A stretch of DNA of 64,000 bases, from NCBI RefSeq assembly GCF_024006985.1, contig NZ_JAMXIB010000002.1, forward strand, positions 248,001-312,000. Direction: 5' to 3'. Position numbers and translations under genes: made by a program. The DNA is from Robiginitalea marina (GTDB lineage Bacteria; Bacteroidota; Bacteroidia; Flavobacteriales; Flavobacteriaceae). Positions 26,183 to 34,096 of the stretch are shown here, in pieces. Within the stretch, counting starts at the first letter, position 1. Each line of letters opens with the position of its first letter. Under the pieces are notes generated by a model. The model saw only the letters and a list, made by a program, of their open reading frames with translations, made no database searches and was not told the origin of the DNA.

Positions 26183-26773
26183 TTAGCGGACCCGCTTAAG
26201 TTCCGGGAACCGCATCTTATAATCTGCCTGTACCTTGCCTTTGGATATATTCCCCAGCTTGCCCTTAAGCAGCCGCCGCTTCAGGGGGGAGAGGTGGTCG
26301 GTAAACAGGATGCCCTCTATGTGGTCGTACTCGTGCTGGATGACCCTGGCCAACAAGCCGTCAAAGGTGGCTTTGCAGGGGTTGAAGCCTTCATCGAGGT
26401 AAGACAGGCTAATGGTATCCTGGCGGGAAACGTCTTCGCGAATATCCGGGATGCTCAGGCACCCCTCGTTAAAGGCCCACTTCTCCCCTCGTTGCTCCTC
26501 CATCCGGGCATTGATGAATACCTTTTTGAAATCCTTAAGTTGGGCCTGTTCTTCCGGGCTCAACTCCTCATCTTCAGCAAAAGGCCCCGTATCGACCAGA
26601 AACAGGCGGATTGGAACCCCGACCTGAGGGGCGGCAAGGCCAACCCCGTTGGCCTGGTACATGGTTTCCCACATATTGGCAATGAGTTCCTGAAGGCCGG
26701 GGTACCCGGCATCGATATCCGTACATTTCTTGCGGAGGACAGGGTCCCCGTAGGCGACTATTGGTAAAATCAT
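26183..26773 (-). CDS. def: Peptide deformylase
   Basis: The product has 196 aa. It removes the formyl group from nascent N-terminal methionine. The three metal/active-site motifs are complete: GVGLAAPQVG, EGCLSIP and QHEYDHIEG. An insertion around residues 68-90 (DTGPFAEDEELSPEEQ) is typical of the flavobacterial form. The ATG overlaps the ruvX stop by 4 bases, so translation is coupled. Confidence 0.97.
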   Translation of the reverse strand: MILPIVAYGDPVLRKKCTDIDAGYPGLQELIANMWETMYQANGVGLAAPQVGVPIRLFLVDTGPFAEDEELSPEEQAQLKDFKKVFINARMEEQRGEKWAFNEGCLSIPDIREDVSRQDTISLSYLDEGFNPCKATFDGLLARVIQHEYDHIEGILFTDHLSPLKRRLLKGKLGNISKGKVQADYKMRFPELKRVR

Positions 26774-27186
26774 GCGTTTCTACTGCTTAAAAACGACTGC
26801 AGGATCAGGGTGGCGCTCACTTCATCGAGCAAGGCCTTCTCCTGCCTTTTTTTCTTTTTCATCCCCCCTTCCAGCAGGCTTTGTGCGGCCATGCGGGAAG
26901 TAAAGCGTTCATCCTGCCGCGATACCGGGATTTCGGGGAGCTGATTGTGGAGGGCTTTGAGGAATTTCCCGATTGCCCCTTCCACTTCAGAAGGGCTGCC
27001 ATCCATTTGGCGGGGGTCCCCAACCACGATCCGCTCCACCGCTTCCCTCCTGACATAGTCCTCAAGGAAAGCCAACAACTCCTGGGTGGGGACCGTGGCC
27101 AGGCCGGAAGCAATGAGTTGCAAAGGGTCTGTTACCGCAATCCCTGTCCGCTTTACGCCATAATCCAATGCGAGTATCCGGGCCAC
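26770..27186 (-). CDS. ruvX: Holliday-junction resolvase-like / pre-16S rRNA nuclease YqgF (RuvX)
   Basis: The product has 138 aa. The RNase H-like fold begins VARILALDYGVKRTGIAVTD, with the conserved DYG aspartate. IVVGDPRQMDGSPSE and DERFTSRMA plus the terminal LLDEVSATLILQSFL complete the family. I chose the GTG at 27186 rather than the ATG at 27231, because a full TTTG-N21-TATTTTTG promoter lies between them and relatives start at this point. It leads the ruvX-def operon. Confidence 0.93.
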   Translation of the reverse strand: MARILALDYGVKRTGIAVTDPLQLIASGLATVPTQELLAFLEDYVRREAVERIVVGDPRQMDGSPSEVEGAIGKFLKALHNQLPEIPVSRQDERFTSRMAAQSLLEGGMKKKKRQEKALLDEVSATLILQSFLSSRNA

Positions 27187-27199
27187 AGGAAATTTCTTG

Positions 27200-27232
27200 C
27201 AAAAATAACGTATAAATCCCGAAGCCCCCAAA
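27200..27232 (-). promoter_or_regulatory. TTTG-N21-TATTTTTG promoter of ruvX-def
   Basis: On the minus strand TTTG (27232-27229), a 21-base spacer and TATTTTTG (27207-27200) form a complete Bacteroidota-type promoter. It lies 13 bases before the GTG of ruvX and fixes that start. Confidence 0.7.
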
Positions 27233-27259
27233 ATTCGGACAGATTTGAAAGGGGTCCCT

Positions 27260-27267
27260 TATCTTTG
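27260..27267 (+). promoter_or_regulatory. TATCTTTG promoter box of dapD
   Basis: Exact TAnnTTTG match 13 bases before the dapD ATG at 27281; no good -33 TTTG at the expected spacing. Confidence 0.55.
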
Positions 27268-27280
27268 CCAAAAATCTGCC

Positions 27281-28096
27281 ATGGACCACTTAGCCCCTAT
27301 CATCGAAGCCGCCTGGGACAACCGGGAACTCCTCAGGGAGGATAAAACCAAAGCAGCCATCCGCGAGGTGGTGGGCCTGGCAGACGCCGGAAGGCTCCGG
27401 TGCGCAAGCCCGGGCCCCGACGGGTGGACGATCAACACCTGGGTGAAAAAAGCCATAGTGCTCTACTTCCCCATCCAGAAAATGCAGACCATGGAGGCCG
27501 GCATCTTCGAATACCACGACAAGATTCCCCTGAAAAGCGGGTATGAAGCGAAAGGCATCAGGGTGGTCCCCCATGCCGTGGCCCGGTACGGGGCCTATAT
27601 TGCCCCGGGCACCATCCTGATGCCCAGCTATGTAAATATCGGGGCCTATGTGGATGAGGGCACTATGGTGGATACCTGGGCCACGGTGGGTAGCTGTGCC
27701 CAAATCGGAAAGCACGTCCACCTGAGCGGGGGGGTTGGGATTGGAGGGGTGCTGGAGCCCCTGCAGGCCTCCCCTGTGATCGTTGAGGACAATGCATTTA
27801 TCGGAAGCCGGTGCATTGTAGTGGAAGGGGTTTTGGTGGAAAAAGAAGCCGTACTTGGGGCCAATGTGGTCCTCACCGCCTCTACCCGGATCATCGATGT
27901 GACCGGGAATTCCCCCAGGGAATACGTCGGACGGGTCCCGGCCCGCTCCGTGGTTATCCCCGGGAGCTATACCAAATCGTTCCCTGCCGGGGACTACCAG
28001 GTACCCTGTGCCCTGATCATAGGGCAGCGAAAGGAAAGCACGGACAAAAAAACTTCCCTGAACAACGCCCTCCGGGAATATGATGTAGCCGTGTGA
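27281..28096 (+). CDS. dapD: 2,3,4,5-tetrahydropyridine-2,6-dicarboxylate N-succinyltransferase
   Basis: The product has 271 aa. It is the succinyl-CoA-dependent step of lysine/meso-diaminopimelate synthesis. A helical N-terminus and the PDGWTINTWVKKAIVLYF block precede a left-handed beta-helix of hexapeptide repeats (YGAYIAPGTILMPSYVNIGAYVDEG split over several coils), including CAQIGKHVHLSGGVGIGGVLEP. The start at 27281 follows the promoter box; the ATG at 27245 would precede it. lysA, the last enzyme of the same pathway, lies at 47.4 kb. Confidence 0.97.
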   Translation: MDHLAPIIEAAWDNRELLREDKTKAAIREVVGLADAGRLRCASPGPDGWTINTWVKKAIVLYFPIQKMQTMEAGIFEYHDKIPLKSGYEAKGIRVVPHAVARYGAYIAPGTILMPSYVNIGAYVDEGTMVDTWATVGSCAQIGKHVHLSGGVGIGGVLEPLQASPVIVEDNAFIGSRCIVVEGVLVEKEAVLGANVVLTASTRIIDVTGNSPREYVGRVPARSVVIPGSYTKSFPAGDYQVPCALIIGQRKESTDKKTSLNNALREYDVAV

Positions 28097-28234
28097 GCCC
28101 TCGTGGAGCCAGGGAAGGCGATGTGATTTTTCCGCATCAGAGGGGAAGAAAAGGAGGCTTTGTGTACATAAAATGCAATTTTTTTGGCGTTTCTTTGTTA
28201 TAGAAACAGAAAAACCGAGGTAAGACCACACGCC

Positions 28235-29032
28235 ATGGAGGCTTTAAAGCCAGAAAAGCTGACTGCCCTGATCATTACCTACAACGAAGTGGGGTATATC
28301 GAACGCTGTATCGAATCGGTGAGGTTTGCCGATGAGATCATTGTAGTGGATTCCTACAGTTCGGACGGGACTTACGAATACCTCCTGAACCATCCCCAGG
28401 TAAAGGCGATGCAGCACCCTTTCGAGAATTTCACCCAACAAAAAACCTACGCGCTGCAACAGGCTTCAAATGACTGGATCCTCTTCGTGGATGCGGATGA
28501 GGTAGTCCCGGAAGCGCTCAGGCAGGAAATCGTTCAGACCATAGGTTCCAATACCCCCCATGCCGCCTTCTGGTTTTACCGCAAATTCATGTTTGGAAAA
28601 AAACCCCTGAATTTCAGCGGCTGGCAAACCGATAAGAATTACCGGCTATTCCGGAAGAGCAAGGCGCGGTTTTCAGACCGAAAACTCGTGCACGAAACCC
28701 TTGAAGTAAACGGGACTTCAGGAATCCTGGAAAACCGGCTGATCCATTATTGCTATAAGAACTATGAGGATTACCGGGAAAAGATGCTGCATTACGGCAG
28801 GCTGAAAGCCCGGGAGGACTTCTATCGGGAAAAACCCTTCAATTACTTCATGATGGTCGCCAAGCCGGCCTGGAAATTCCTGCATCATTACCTGCTAAGG
28901 CTCGGGGTGCTCGACGGTAAACGGGGGGTCACCATCTGCTACCTGAATGCGCTGGGCGACCTGGAACGGTTCCGGGAACTCAGGAAACTGGAATCCAAAA
29001 ATAAACTGGCTTACTACTTACTGATGCCGTAA
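28235..29032 (+). CDS. GT2 glycosyltransferase, WaaE/KdtX-like
   Basis: The product has 265 aa. The GT-A core has ALIITYNEVGYIERCIES, EIIVVDSYSSDGTYE and the metal-binding LFVDADEVVPEAL. The later FSGWQTDKNYRLFRK, LVHETLEV and the terminal LGDLERFRELRKLE fit the WaaE-like branch of LPS-core and exopolysaccharide glucosyltransferases. The ATG at 28235 places the GT core five residues in; an in-frame codon at 28184 would add unrelated residues. It overlaps the 3' end of the convergent glycosyltransferase by 19 bases. Confidence 0.9.
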   Translation: MEALKPEKLTALIITYNEVGYIERCIESVRFADEIIVVDSYSSDGTYEYLLNHPQVKAMQHPFENFTQQKTYALQQASNDWILFVDADEVVPEALRQEIVQTIGSNTPHAAFWFYRKFMFGKKPLNFSGWQTDKNYRLFRKSKARFSDRKLVHETLEVNGTSGILENRLIHYCYKNYEDYREKMLHYGRLKAREDFYREKPFNYFMMVAKPAWKFLHHYLLRLGVLDGKRGVTICYLNALGDLERFRELRKLESKNKLAYYLLMP

Positions 29033-29844
29033 TGGGTCCACACCCGCTTCTCCTTGCGGGTTTTCCTTCGGATATTGGCATTTTTTTCGAGCGATTCCGG
29101 GGTTTTATATCCCCTCTTATGGTCGAGGTGCACACAGACCGCACTATAGCGGAGCTGTTTGGATTTAATGCCGAAATTAAACAACCGTTCTCCCAGTTCC
29201 CGGTCCTGCCCCCCGTATTGCATGCGTTCATCGAAGCCGTTGACATTCAGGATGTCTTTTTTCCAGCCTGAACTGTTGTGTCCGTTCCAGCTCGCGTTGG
29301 TTGGGGTAAGGGTATTAAAAATTCGCGCGACCAGCCCACGGGCGGTCAGCTTGTTGTTCTTGAAGGTTTTCGGGATGCCTTTTTCGGTAAGCCAGTGGAT
29401 ATCGAAACACCGCTGCTGTTCAATATCTTCCCGGGTAATCATCAGGGAAATATTCATGGGCAGCATGTAGTAGCCCCCGGAAATGAAATACCCTTCTTCC
29501 TTGTTGATGTAATGTACCTGCACAAAGTCTTCCCGGGGGATGCAATCCCCATCGGTCATAATGATATAGTCTGCATTGCAGGCCAGGATAGCCTTATTAA
29601 GGATGCGGGACTTCTGGAAGCCATCGTCTTCCTGCCACACGTGTACCATCGGGTAGAACACCTCCCGCTGCATCCGCTGCAGAAGCTCGCGGGTGGCAGG
29701 CCCGGAACCGTCGTCGGCAATGACGACCTCAAAATCTCGGAAGGTCTGGCAGTTAAACCCCCAGAGGACCTTCTCCAGCCAGGCCTCCGCGTTATAGGTG
29801 CTGACCACCACGGAGATTTTAGGCTTATCTGGAGCTCTCTTCAT
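29014..29844 (-). CDS. GT2 glycosyltransferase with galactosyltransferase-like C-terminal domain
   Basis: The product has 276 aa. VSVVVSTYNAEAWLEK-type start (ISVVVSTYNAEAWLEK), VVIADDGSGPATREL, and DYIIMTDGDCIPRED give the nucleotide-sugar and metal site. A second module GWKKDILNVNGFDERMQYGGQDRELGERLFNFG is the glyco_transf_7C type seen in chondroitin-polymerase-like enzymes. It probably acts on LPS or a surface polysaccharide. Its 5' end faces the divergent TupA-like gene. Confidence 0.9.
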   Translation of the reverse strand: MKRAPDKPKISVVVSTYNAEAWLEKVLWGFNCQTFRDFEVVIADDGSGPATRELLQRMQREVFYPMVHVWQEDDGFQKSRILNKAILACNADYIIMTDGDCIPREDFVQVHYINKEEGYFISGGYYMLPMNISLMITREDIEQQRCFDIHWLTEKGIPKTFKNNKLTARGLVARIFNTLTPTNASWNGHNSSGWKKDILNVNGFDERMQYGGQDRELGERLFNFGIKSKQLRYSAVCVHLDHKRGYKTPESLEKNANIRRKTRKEKRVWTHYGISK

Positions 29845-29872
29845 GGCACAAAAATAGAAAAGTCTTCTTGCT

Positions 29873-29880
29873 TATCTTTG
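29873..29880 (+). promoter_or_regulatory. TATCTTTG promoter box of TupA-like gene
   Basis: Exact TAnnTTTG match 40 bases before the TTG start at 29921 and 29 bases from the divergent glycosyltransferase start. Confidence 0.5.
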
Positions 29881-29920
29881 TCCTTATCCAACAAATGCAT
29901 CTGCCCTAAAATCCATCCCT

Positions 29921-30793
29921 TTGAAACGTCTCCTCCTCGGCCTGCTGAAAAAGCTGAAATTCCTCCCGCCCCCCTTCTATGTAAAGGTGTATTACGAATA
30001 CTATACCGGAAAAAAACTGGACCTGGATGCGCCCCGGGAGTTCAACGAAAAGATCCAGTGGCTGAAAGTCTATTACAGGAATCCGATCCTAACCCAACTG
30101 GTAGACAAATACGCCGTACGCGATTATGTAAAGGAGAAAGTGGGCGACAAATACCTGAATGAACTCCTTGGGGTGTATAACCGGGCGAAAGATGTGGATT
30201 TCGACGCCCTCCCCGACCGCTTCGTGATCAAAGGGGTACATGGGTACCACTTCAACCTGATCGTCCCCGACAAATCGGCCCTGAACCCATGGAAGGCCCG
30301 ATGGCTGATGCGCAAGTGGATGTCTAAGAACCAGTATTACCGGGGGGGGCTGGAATGGGCTTATAAAAACGTACCCCCCAGGCTGGTGGCTGAAGCCTTT
30401 CTGGAAGAGCCCGGGCAGGAAAGCATTAACGATTACAAATTTTTCTGTTTCGGGGGCATTCCGAACTTTGTCCAAATTGACCACGACAGGACAGCAACTC
30501 ATTCCCGCTGTTTCTATGATATGGATTGGAACAGAATGCCCTTCCTTACCAAAGGGCACCGCCTCTATGAAAAGGAGCTTAAAAAACCCCGGAATTTTGA
30601 CGAAATGATTGGGGTCGTCACCAAACTGGCTGAGGGTTTTCCTTTTGTTCGGGTGGACCTGTACAATATTGACGGGCGTATCCTGTTTGGCGAAATGACT
30701 TTCTACCCGGCGGATGGTAGGAGGGAATTCGTGCCTGAGGAATATAACACTATCATTGGCGATTACCTGAAACTCCCGGCGCCTGTGGGATAA
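29921..30793 (+). CDS. TupA-like ATP-grasp / polysaccharide-biosynthesis protein
   Basis: The product has 290 aa. The opening YYEYYTGKKLDLDAPREFNEKIQWLKVYYRNP-type segment and KYAVRDYVKEKVGDKYLN are hallmarks of the ATPgrasp_TupA family. FVIKGVHGYHFN, VAEAFLEEPG, DYKFFCFGG and VRVDLYNIDGRILFGEMTFYP give the ATP-grasp metal and nucleotide regions. Named relatives make teichuronopeptide or modify capsule sugars with amino acids. The start is a TTG at 29921; no ATG precedes the conserved core. It belongs to the same surface-polysaccharide cluster as its two glycosyltransferase neighbours. Confidence 0.85.
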   Translation: MKRLLLGLLKKLKFLPPPFYVKVYYEYYTGKKLDLDAPREFNEKIQWLKVYYRNPILTQLVDKYAVRDYVKEKVGDKYLNELLGVYNRAKDVDFDALPDRFVIKGVHGYHFNLIVPDKSALNPWKARWLMRKWMSKNQYYRGGLEWAYKNVPPRLVAEAFLEEPGQESINDYKFFCFGGIPNFVQIDHDRTATHSRCFYDMDWNRMPFLTKGHRLYEKELKKPRNFDEMIGVVTKLAEGFPFVRVDLYNIDGRILFGEMTFYPADGRREFVPEEYNTIIGDYLKLPAPVG

Positions 30794-30837
30794 GCCCAGG
30801 AGAGGGGTTTTCTGACCTGAGACCGATTTGGGAGCCG

Positions 30838-30880
30838 GGTATTTTCGAGGGGGGGTGCCCCCCACCCCTAGGGCAAGGTA
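30838..30880. repeat. G/C-run hairpin element downstream of TupA-like gene
   Basis: GGTATTTTC is followed by a run of 7 G, TG and 6 C, then CCCCTAGGGCAAGG. It can fold into a compact GC hairpin. A similar order (GGTATCTTC, G-run, CTCCCCC, CTAAAGGGCACCGG) occurs at 36340-36394, suggesting a diverged repeat family or parallel terminators. Confidence 0.35.
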
Positions 30881-30954
30881 TCCACCCCCCCTGCACCCGC
30901 CTTTCATTTTGCCTGAAAATATCCCTTCCATTTTAACAGCTCTAAAGGATATGG

Positions 30955-30962
30955 TACCTTTG
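30955..30962 (+). promoter_or_regulatory. TACCTTTG promoter box of cca operon
   Basis: Exact TAnnTTTG match 75 bases before the ATG at 31038; TTTT (30931-30934) stands 20 bases upstream in the -33 position, one base off TTTG. Confidence 0.5.
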
Positions 30963-31037
30963 TACCTCCGGTTTTGAGTCCTGTGTGGGAAGGCAACCGG
31001 ACGAGGGCCCACTGGTTGGCCACGGGCAAGAGGAACT

Positions 31038-32489
31038 ATGGAGGAAACACATTTTCCGGAGGCGTTAACGGATCCGATTTTCGGACTGATCGGCAGGGCA
31101 GCGGAATCCCTTTCGGTGGAATCGTATGTGATCGGAGGCTATGTCCGGGATTTTTTCCTGGGCAGGGGCCAGCAGAAGGATATTGACATCGTGGCTGTGG
31201 GCAGTGGCATTGAACTGGCGCGAAAAGTAGCGGCCCTGATGCCCGATAACCCCCGGGTCCACGTCTTCAAGAACTTTGGGACCGCGATGATCCGGCAGGG
31301 AGAGATGCAGCTGGAGTTCGTCGGGGCCCGGAAGGAGAGTTACCGGGCCGACAGCCGCAAGCCCATTGTGGAAAACGGCACCCTTGAAGACGACCAGAAG
31401 CGGCGCGACTTTACCATCAACGCCCTGGCCCTTTCCCTGAAGCCTGAGGATTTTGGGACCCTCCTGGATCCGTTCGGCGGCCTCGACGACCTGGGGAACA
31501 GGATCATACGGACCCCCCTGGAACCCGGTATCACCTTCTCAGACGATCCCCTGCGGATGATCCGGGCCATCCGGTTTGCCACCCAGCTGGACTTTGAGAT
31601 CAGCCCGGAATCCCTGGAGGCCATAAGGGAACAACGCGACCGGATCCGGATTGTCTCCCGGGAACGGATCGTGGAGGAACTCCATAAAATAATGGGTGCC
31701 GAAACCCCGTCCCGGGGGCTGGCCCTGCTTCACCAGACCGGCCTGCTGGACCTCATCCTTCCTGAACTCACAGCCCTACGGGGGATTGAGGAAATTGAAG
31801 GCCAGCGCCACAAGGATAATTTCTGGCATACCCTGGAGGTGGTGGACAATATCGCCCGGAATACCGAAAAACTCTGGCTGCGGTGGGCTGCCCTGCTGCA
31901 CGATATTGGGAAAGCCCCTACCAAACGATTTGACAAGAAAACGGGATGGACCTTCCACGGCCATGAATTCGTGGGGTCCAAAATGGTAACCCGGCTCTTC
32001 AAACGCCTGCGCATGCCCCTGAACGAACACCTGAAATACGTACAAAAACTGGTGCGGATGAGTTCCCGGCCCATTGCCCTTTCCTCCGATGACGTCACCG
32101 ATTCGGCGGTGCGCCGCCTGGTTTTTGACGCCGGGGAGGATGTGGACGACCTGATGACCCTCTGCGAAGCCGATATCACGACCAAAAACCCGAAAAAGCA
32201 GCAGCGTTACCTGAAGAATTTTCAACTGGTACGGGAAAAGATAAAAGAGGTGGAAGAACGGGACCGCGTCCGAAATTTCCAACCCCCGGTGAGCGGGGAG
32301 GAGATCATGGAGGCCTTCAACCTGAAACCCTCCCGGGAAATCGGGATTATCAAGGAAGCCATAAAGGAAGCCATCCTTGAAGGGGAAATCCCCAACGAGC
32401 ACGGGCCTGCCTGGGATTTCATGATCCGGAAGGGACGGGAAATGGGGCTCCGCCTGGCCTCCGAAACACCTAAAGATGAGGGCTCATGA
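31038..32489 (+). CDS. cca: CCA-adding tRNA nucleotidyltransferase with HD domain
   Basis: The product has 483 aa. The class II nucleotidyltransferase head is clear: SYVIGGYVRDFFLGR, KDIDIVAVG (the DxD pair), RRDFTINALA and the RFATQLDFEISPESLEAI neck. A C-terminal HD domain (LRWAALLHDIGKAPTKR with HD, and HEFVGSKM) follows. The enzyme builds or repairs the CCA end of tRNAs; relatives can also be poly(A) polymerases. Its stop overlaps the heme A synthase ATG by 4 bases, an unusual functional pairing. Confidence 0.93.
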   Translation: MEETHFPEALTDPIFGLIGRAAESLSVESYVIGGYVRDFFLGRGQQKDIDIVAVGSGIELARKVAALMPDNPRVHVFKNFGTAMIRQGEMQLEFVGARKESYRADSRKPIVENGTLEDDQKRRDFTINALALSLKPEDFGTLLDPFGGLDDLGNRIIRTPLEPGITFSDDPLRMIRAIRFATQLDFEISPESLEAIREQRDRIRIVSRERIVEELHKIMGAETPSRGLALLHQTGLLDLILPELTALRGIEEIEGQRHKDNFWHTLEVVDNIARNTEKLWLRWAALLHDIGKAPTKRFDKKTGWTFHGHEFVGSKMVTRLFKRLRMPLNEHLKYVQKLVRMSSRPIALSSDDVTDSAVRRLVFDAGEDVDDLMTLCEADITTKNPKKQQRYLKNFQLVREKIKEVEERDRVRNFQPPVSGEEIMEAFNLKPSREIGIIKEAIKEAILEGEIPNEHGPAWDFMIRKGREMGLRLASETPKDEGS

Positions 32490-33532
32490 AAAAATGGATG
32501 CAATCGAAATACCGCCTGCTGGCCACGACTTCCGTGGTGCTGGTATACCTGGTCATCGTGGCCGGGGCAGTGGTCCGGATGACGGGAAGCGGGATGGGTT
32601 GTCCCGACTGGCCCAAGTGCTTTGGCTACCTGATACCCCCCACTGAGGAAGCTACCCTCCGCTGGGCCCCGGGCCGGGCCTTTGAAAAAGGGCAGGTGAT
32701 TATCCGGGGGGAACAATTGCTGCTGGCCCGGGAAGACTTCACTACCGGCACGGCATTCAGCGAGGAAAACTGGAGCGTGTACACCCGGCACGATTACGCC
32801 GAGTTCAACGCTGTCCACACCTGGATCGAATACCTGAACCGCCTGCTGGGGGCCCTGGCAGGGCTTGCCATGTTCCTACTGGCCCTGGCTTCCATTGGGT
32901 GGTGGAAAGAAAAAAGGTACCGGGTGGTGCTGGCCTGGATAGGTGTGGTGGCCATAGGGTTTCAGGCTTGGCTTGGGGCCACGGTGGTCTATTCCGTGCT
33001 GGAACCGGTCAAGATCACCTTGCATATGTTCATGGCACTCCTGATCGCCGGGTTGTTGCTATGGATGGTGTATGATGCCCGGAGGGGTTCGGAGCCTAGG
33101 GCATACGACCCCCGGCTGACAAGGCTTTGGTGGGTCCTGTTCCCGTTGAGCTTCCTCCAAATCCTGATGGGGACCCAGGTACGCCAGTTCATCGACCACC
33201 AGGCGGAGGCCCTCGGCATGGAAGCAAAAGCGCTTTGGCTCCAGGAGGCGAATGCCCTGTTTTACGTACACCGATCCTTCTCCATTATCCTGCTATTGCT
33301 CCACCTGTGGGCCGCCTACCGGGTATCCTCCCTGGGGTTGGGCCTTAAAAAAGTGTATGTGACCCTGTGGGTGCTCCTGGGCATCATCGCCTCAGGCACG
33401 GCCATGAATTACCTGGGGTTCCCCTGGGGCAGCCAGGCGCTTCACCTGGTGCTGGCCTCCATATTGTTTGGGTTGCAATGGTATGTCCTGCTGGAAATGC
33501 AGGGTGCCCGAAGAACGCGTATTTCTTCGTAA
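32486..33532 (+). CDS. ctaA: Heme A synthase (COX15/CtaA family)
   Basis: The product has 348 aa with eight hydrophobic helices. It converts heme O to heme A for cytochrome c oxidase. Key features are VVRMTGSGMGCPDWPKCFG near the first helix (the cysteine pair), HTWIEYLNRLLGAL (heme-ligand His), HMFMALLIAG and HRSFSIILLLLHLW (second-half ligand His). The 80-residue extracytoplasmic insert after helix 1 is typical of the Bacteroidota form. The ATG overlaps the cca stop by 4 bases. Confidence 0.93.
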   Translation: MKKWMQSKYRLLATTSVVLVYLVIVAGAVVRMTGSGMGCPDWPKCFGYLIPPTEEATLRWAPGRAFEKGQVIIRGEQLLLAREDFTTGTAFSEENWSVYTRHDYAEFNAVHTWIEYLNRLLGALAGLAMFLLALASIGWWKEKRYRVVLAWIGVVAIGFQAWLGATVVYSVLEPVKITLHMFMALLIAGLLLWMVYDARRGSEPRAYDPRLTRLWWVLFPLSFLQILMGTQVRQFIDHQAEALGMEAKALWLQEANALFYVHRSFSIILLLLHLWAAYRVSSLGLGLKKVYVTLWVLLGIIASGTAMNYLGFPWGSQALHLVLASILFGLQWYVLLEMQGARRTRISS

Positions 33533-33537
33533 ATTTG
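33530..33537 (+). promoter_or_regulatory. TAAATTTG promoter box
   Basis: Exact TAnnTTTG match that overlaps the ctaA stop codon and lies 27 bases before the ATG at 33565. Confidence 0.5.
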
Positions 33538-33564
33538 CCGGACGACCTAAAAACCCCACCCCTG

Positions 33565-34059
33565 ATGATTTATAAAATCCGAGTCATTCTGGATGCAGAG
33601 GAAGATGTTTTCCGGGACCTCGAAGTGGAACGCGACTGTTCCCTCGAAGAGCTCCATAATGTCATCAGCCAGTCCTTTGGGTTCCTGGGGAATGAAATGG
33701 CTTCTTTCTTCACCGCCGATGAAGCCTGGAACCAGGAAGAAGAGATCCCCCTCTTTGACATGAGGGAAGGACAGGAAGGGGCCCGGCTGATGCGCGATAC
33801 CCCCCTGGGGGCCGTAATGGATGAGGGATCCCCCAAACTGCTGTATGTCTATGATTTCCTCAGCATGTGGACCTTCTTTGTGGAACTGGCCGATGTGGCC
33901 GAAAAAGAAGTGGGGAAATCCTACCCCAACCTGCTGTTCAGTTTCGGGGAATTGCCCGATTCACCCCCGGAAAAACAATTTGAAGCCGACCCCGGGATGG
34001 ACTTCGAGGAACCCCTGGACCACTATGACGACCTTGATTTTGACGAGAACTGGAACTGA
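33565..34059 (+). CDS. pRiA4b ORF-3 / IS1096-passenger-like protein
   Basis: The product has 164 aa. MIYKIRVILDAEEDVFRDLEV, CSLEELHNVISQSFGF and LLYVYDFLSMWTFFVEL match the PF07929 family, first named from plasmid pRiA4b ORF-3 and mobile-element passengers. The C-terminus is very acidic (LDHYDDLDFDENWN). There are no transposase genes or inverted ends here, so it is likely a resident chromosomal member; the fold is small and possibly protein-binding, function unknown. It is followed 37 bases later by a nucleoid-associated protein gene, probably co-transcribed. Confidence 0.85.
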   Translation: MIYKIRVILDAEEDVFRDLEVERDCSLEELHNVISQSFGFLGNEMASFFTADEAWNQEEEIPLFDMREGQEGARLMRDTPLGAVMDEGSPKLLYVYDFLSMWTFFVELADVAEKEVGKSYPNLLFSFGELPDSPPEKQFEADPGMDFEEPLDHYDDLDFDENWN

Positions 34060-34096
34060 AAATCCCGGGAAACTACCCTAACCCCTACCCTATACC

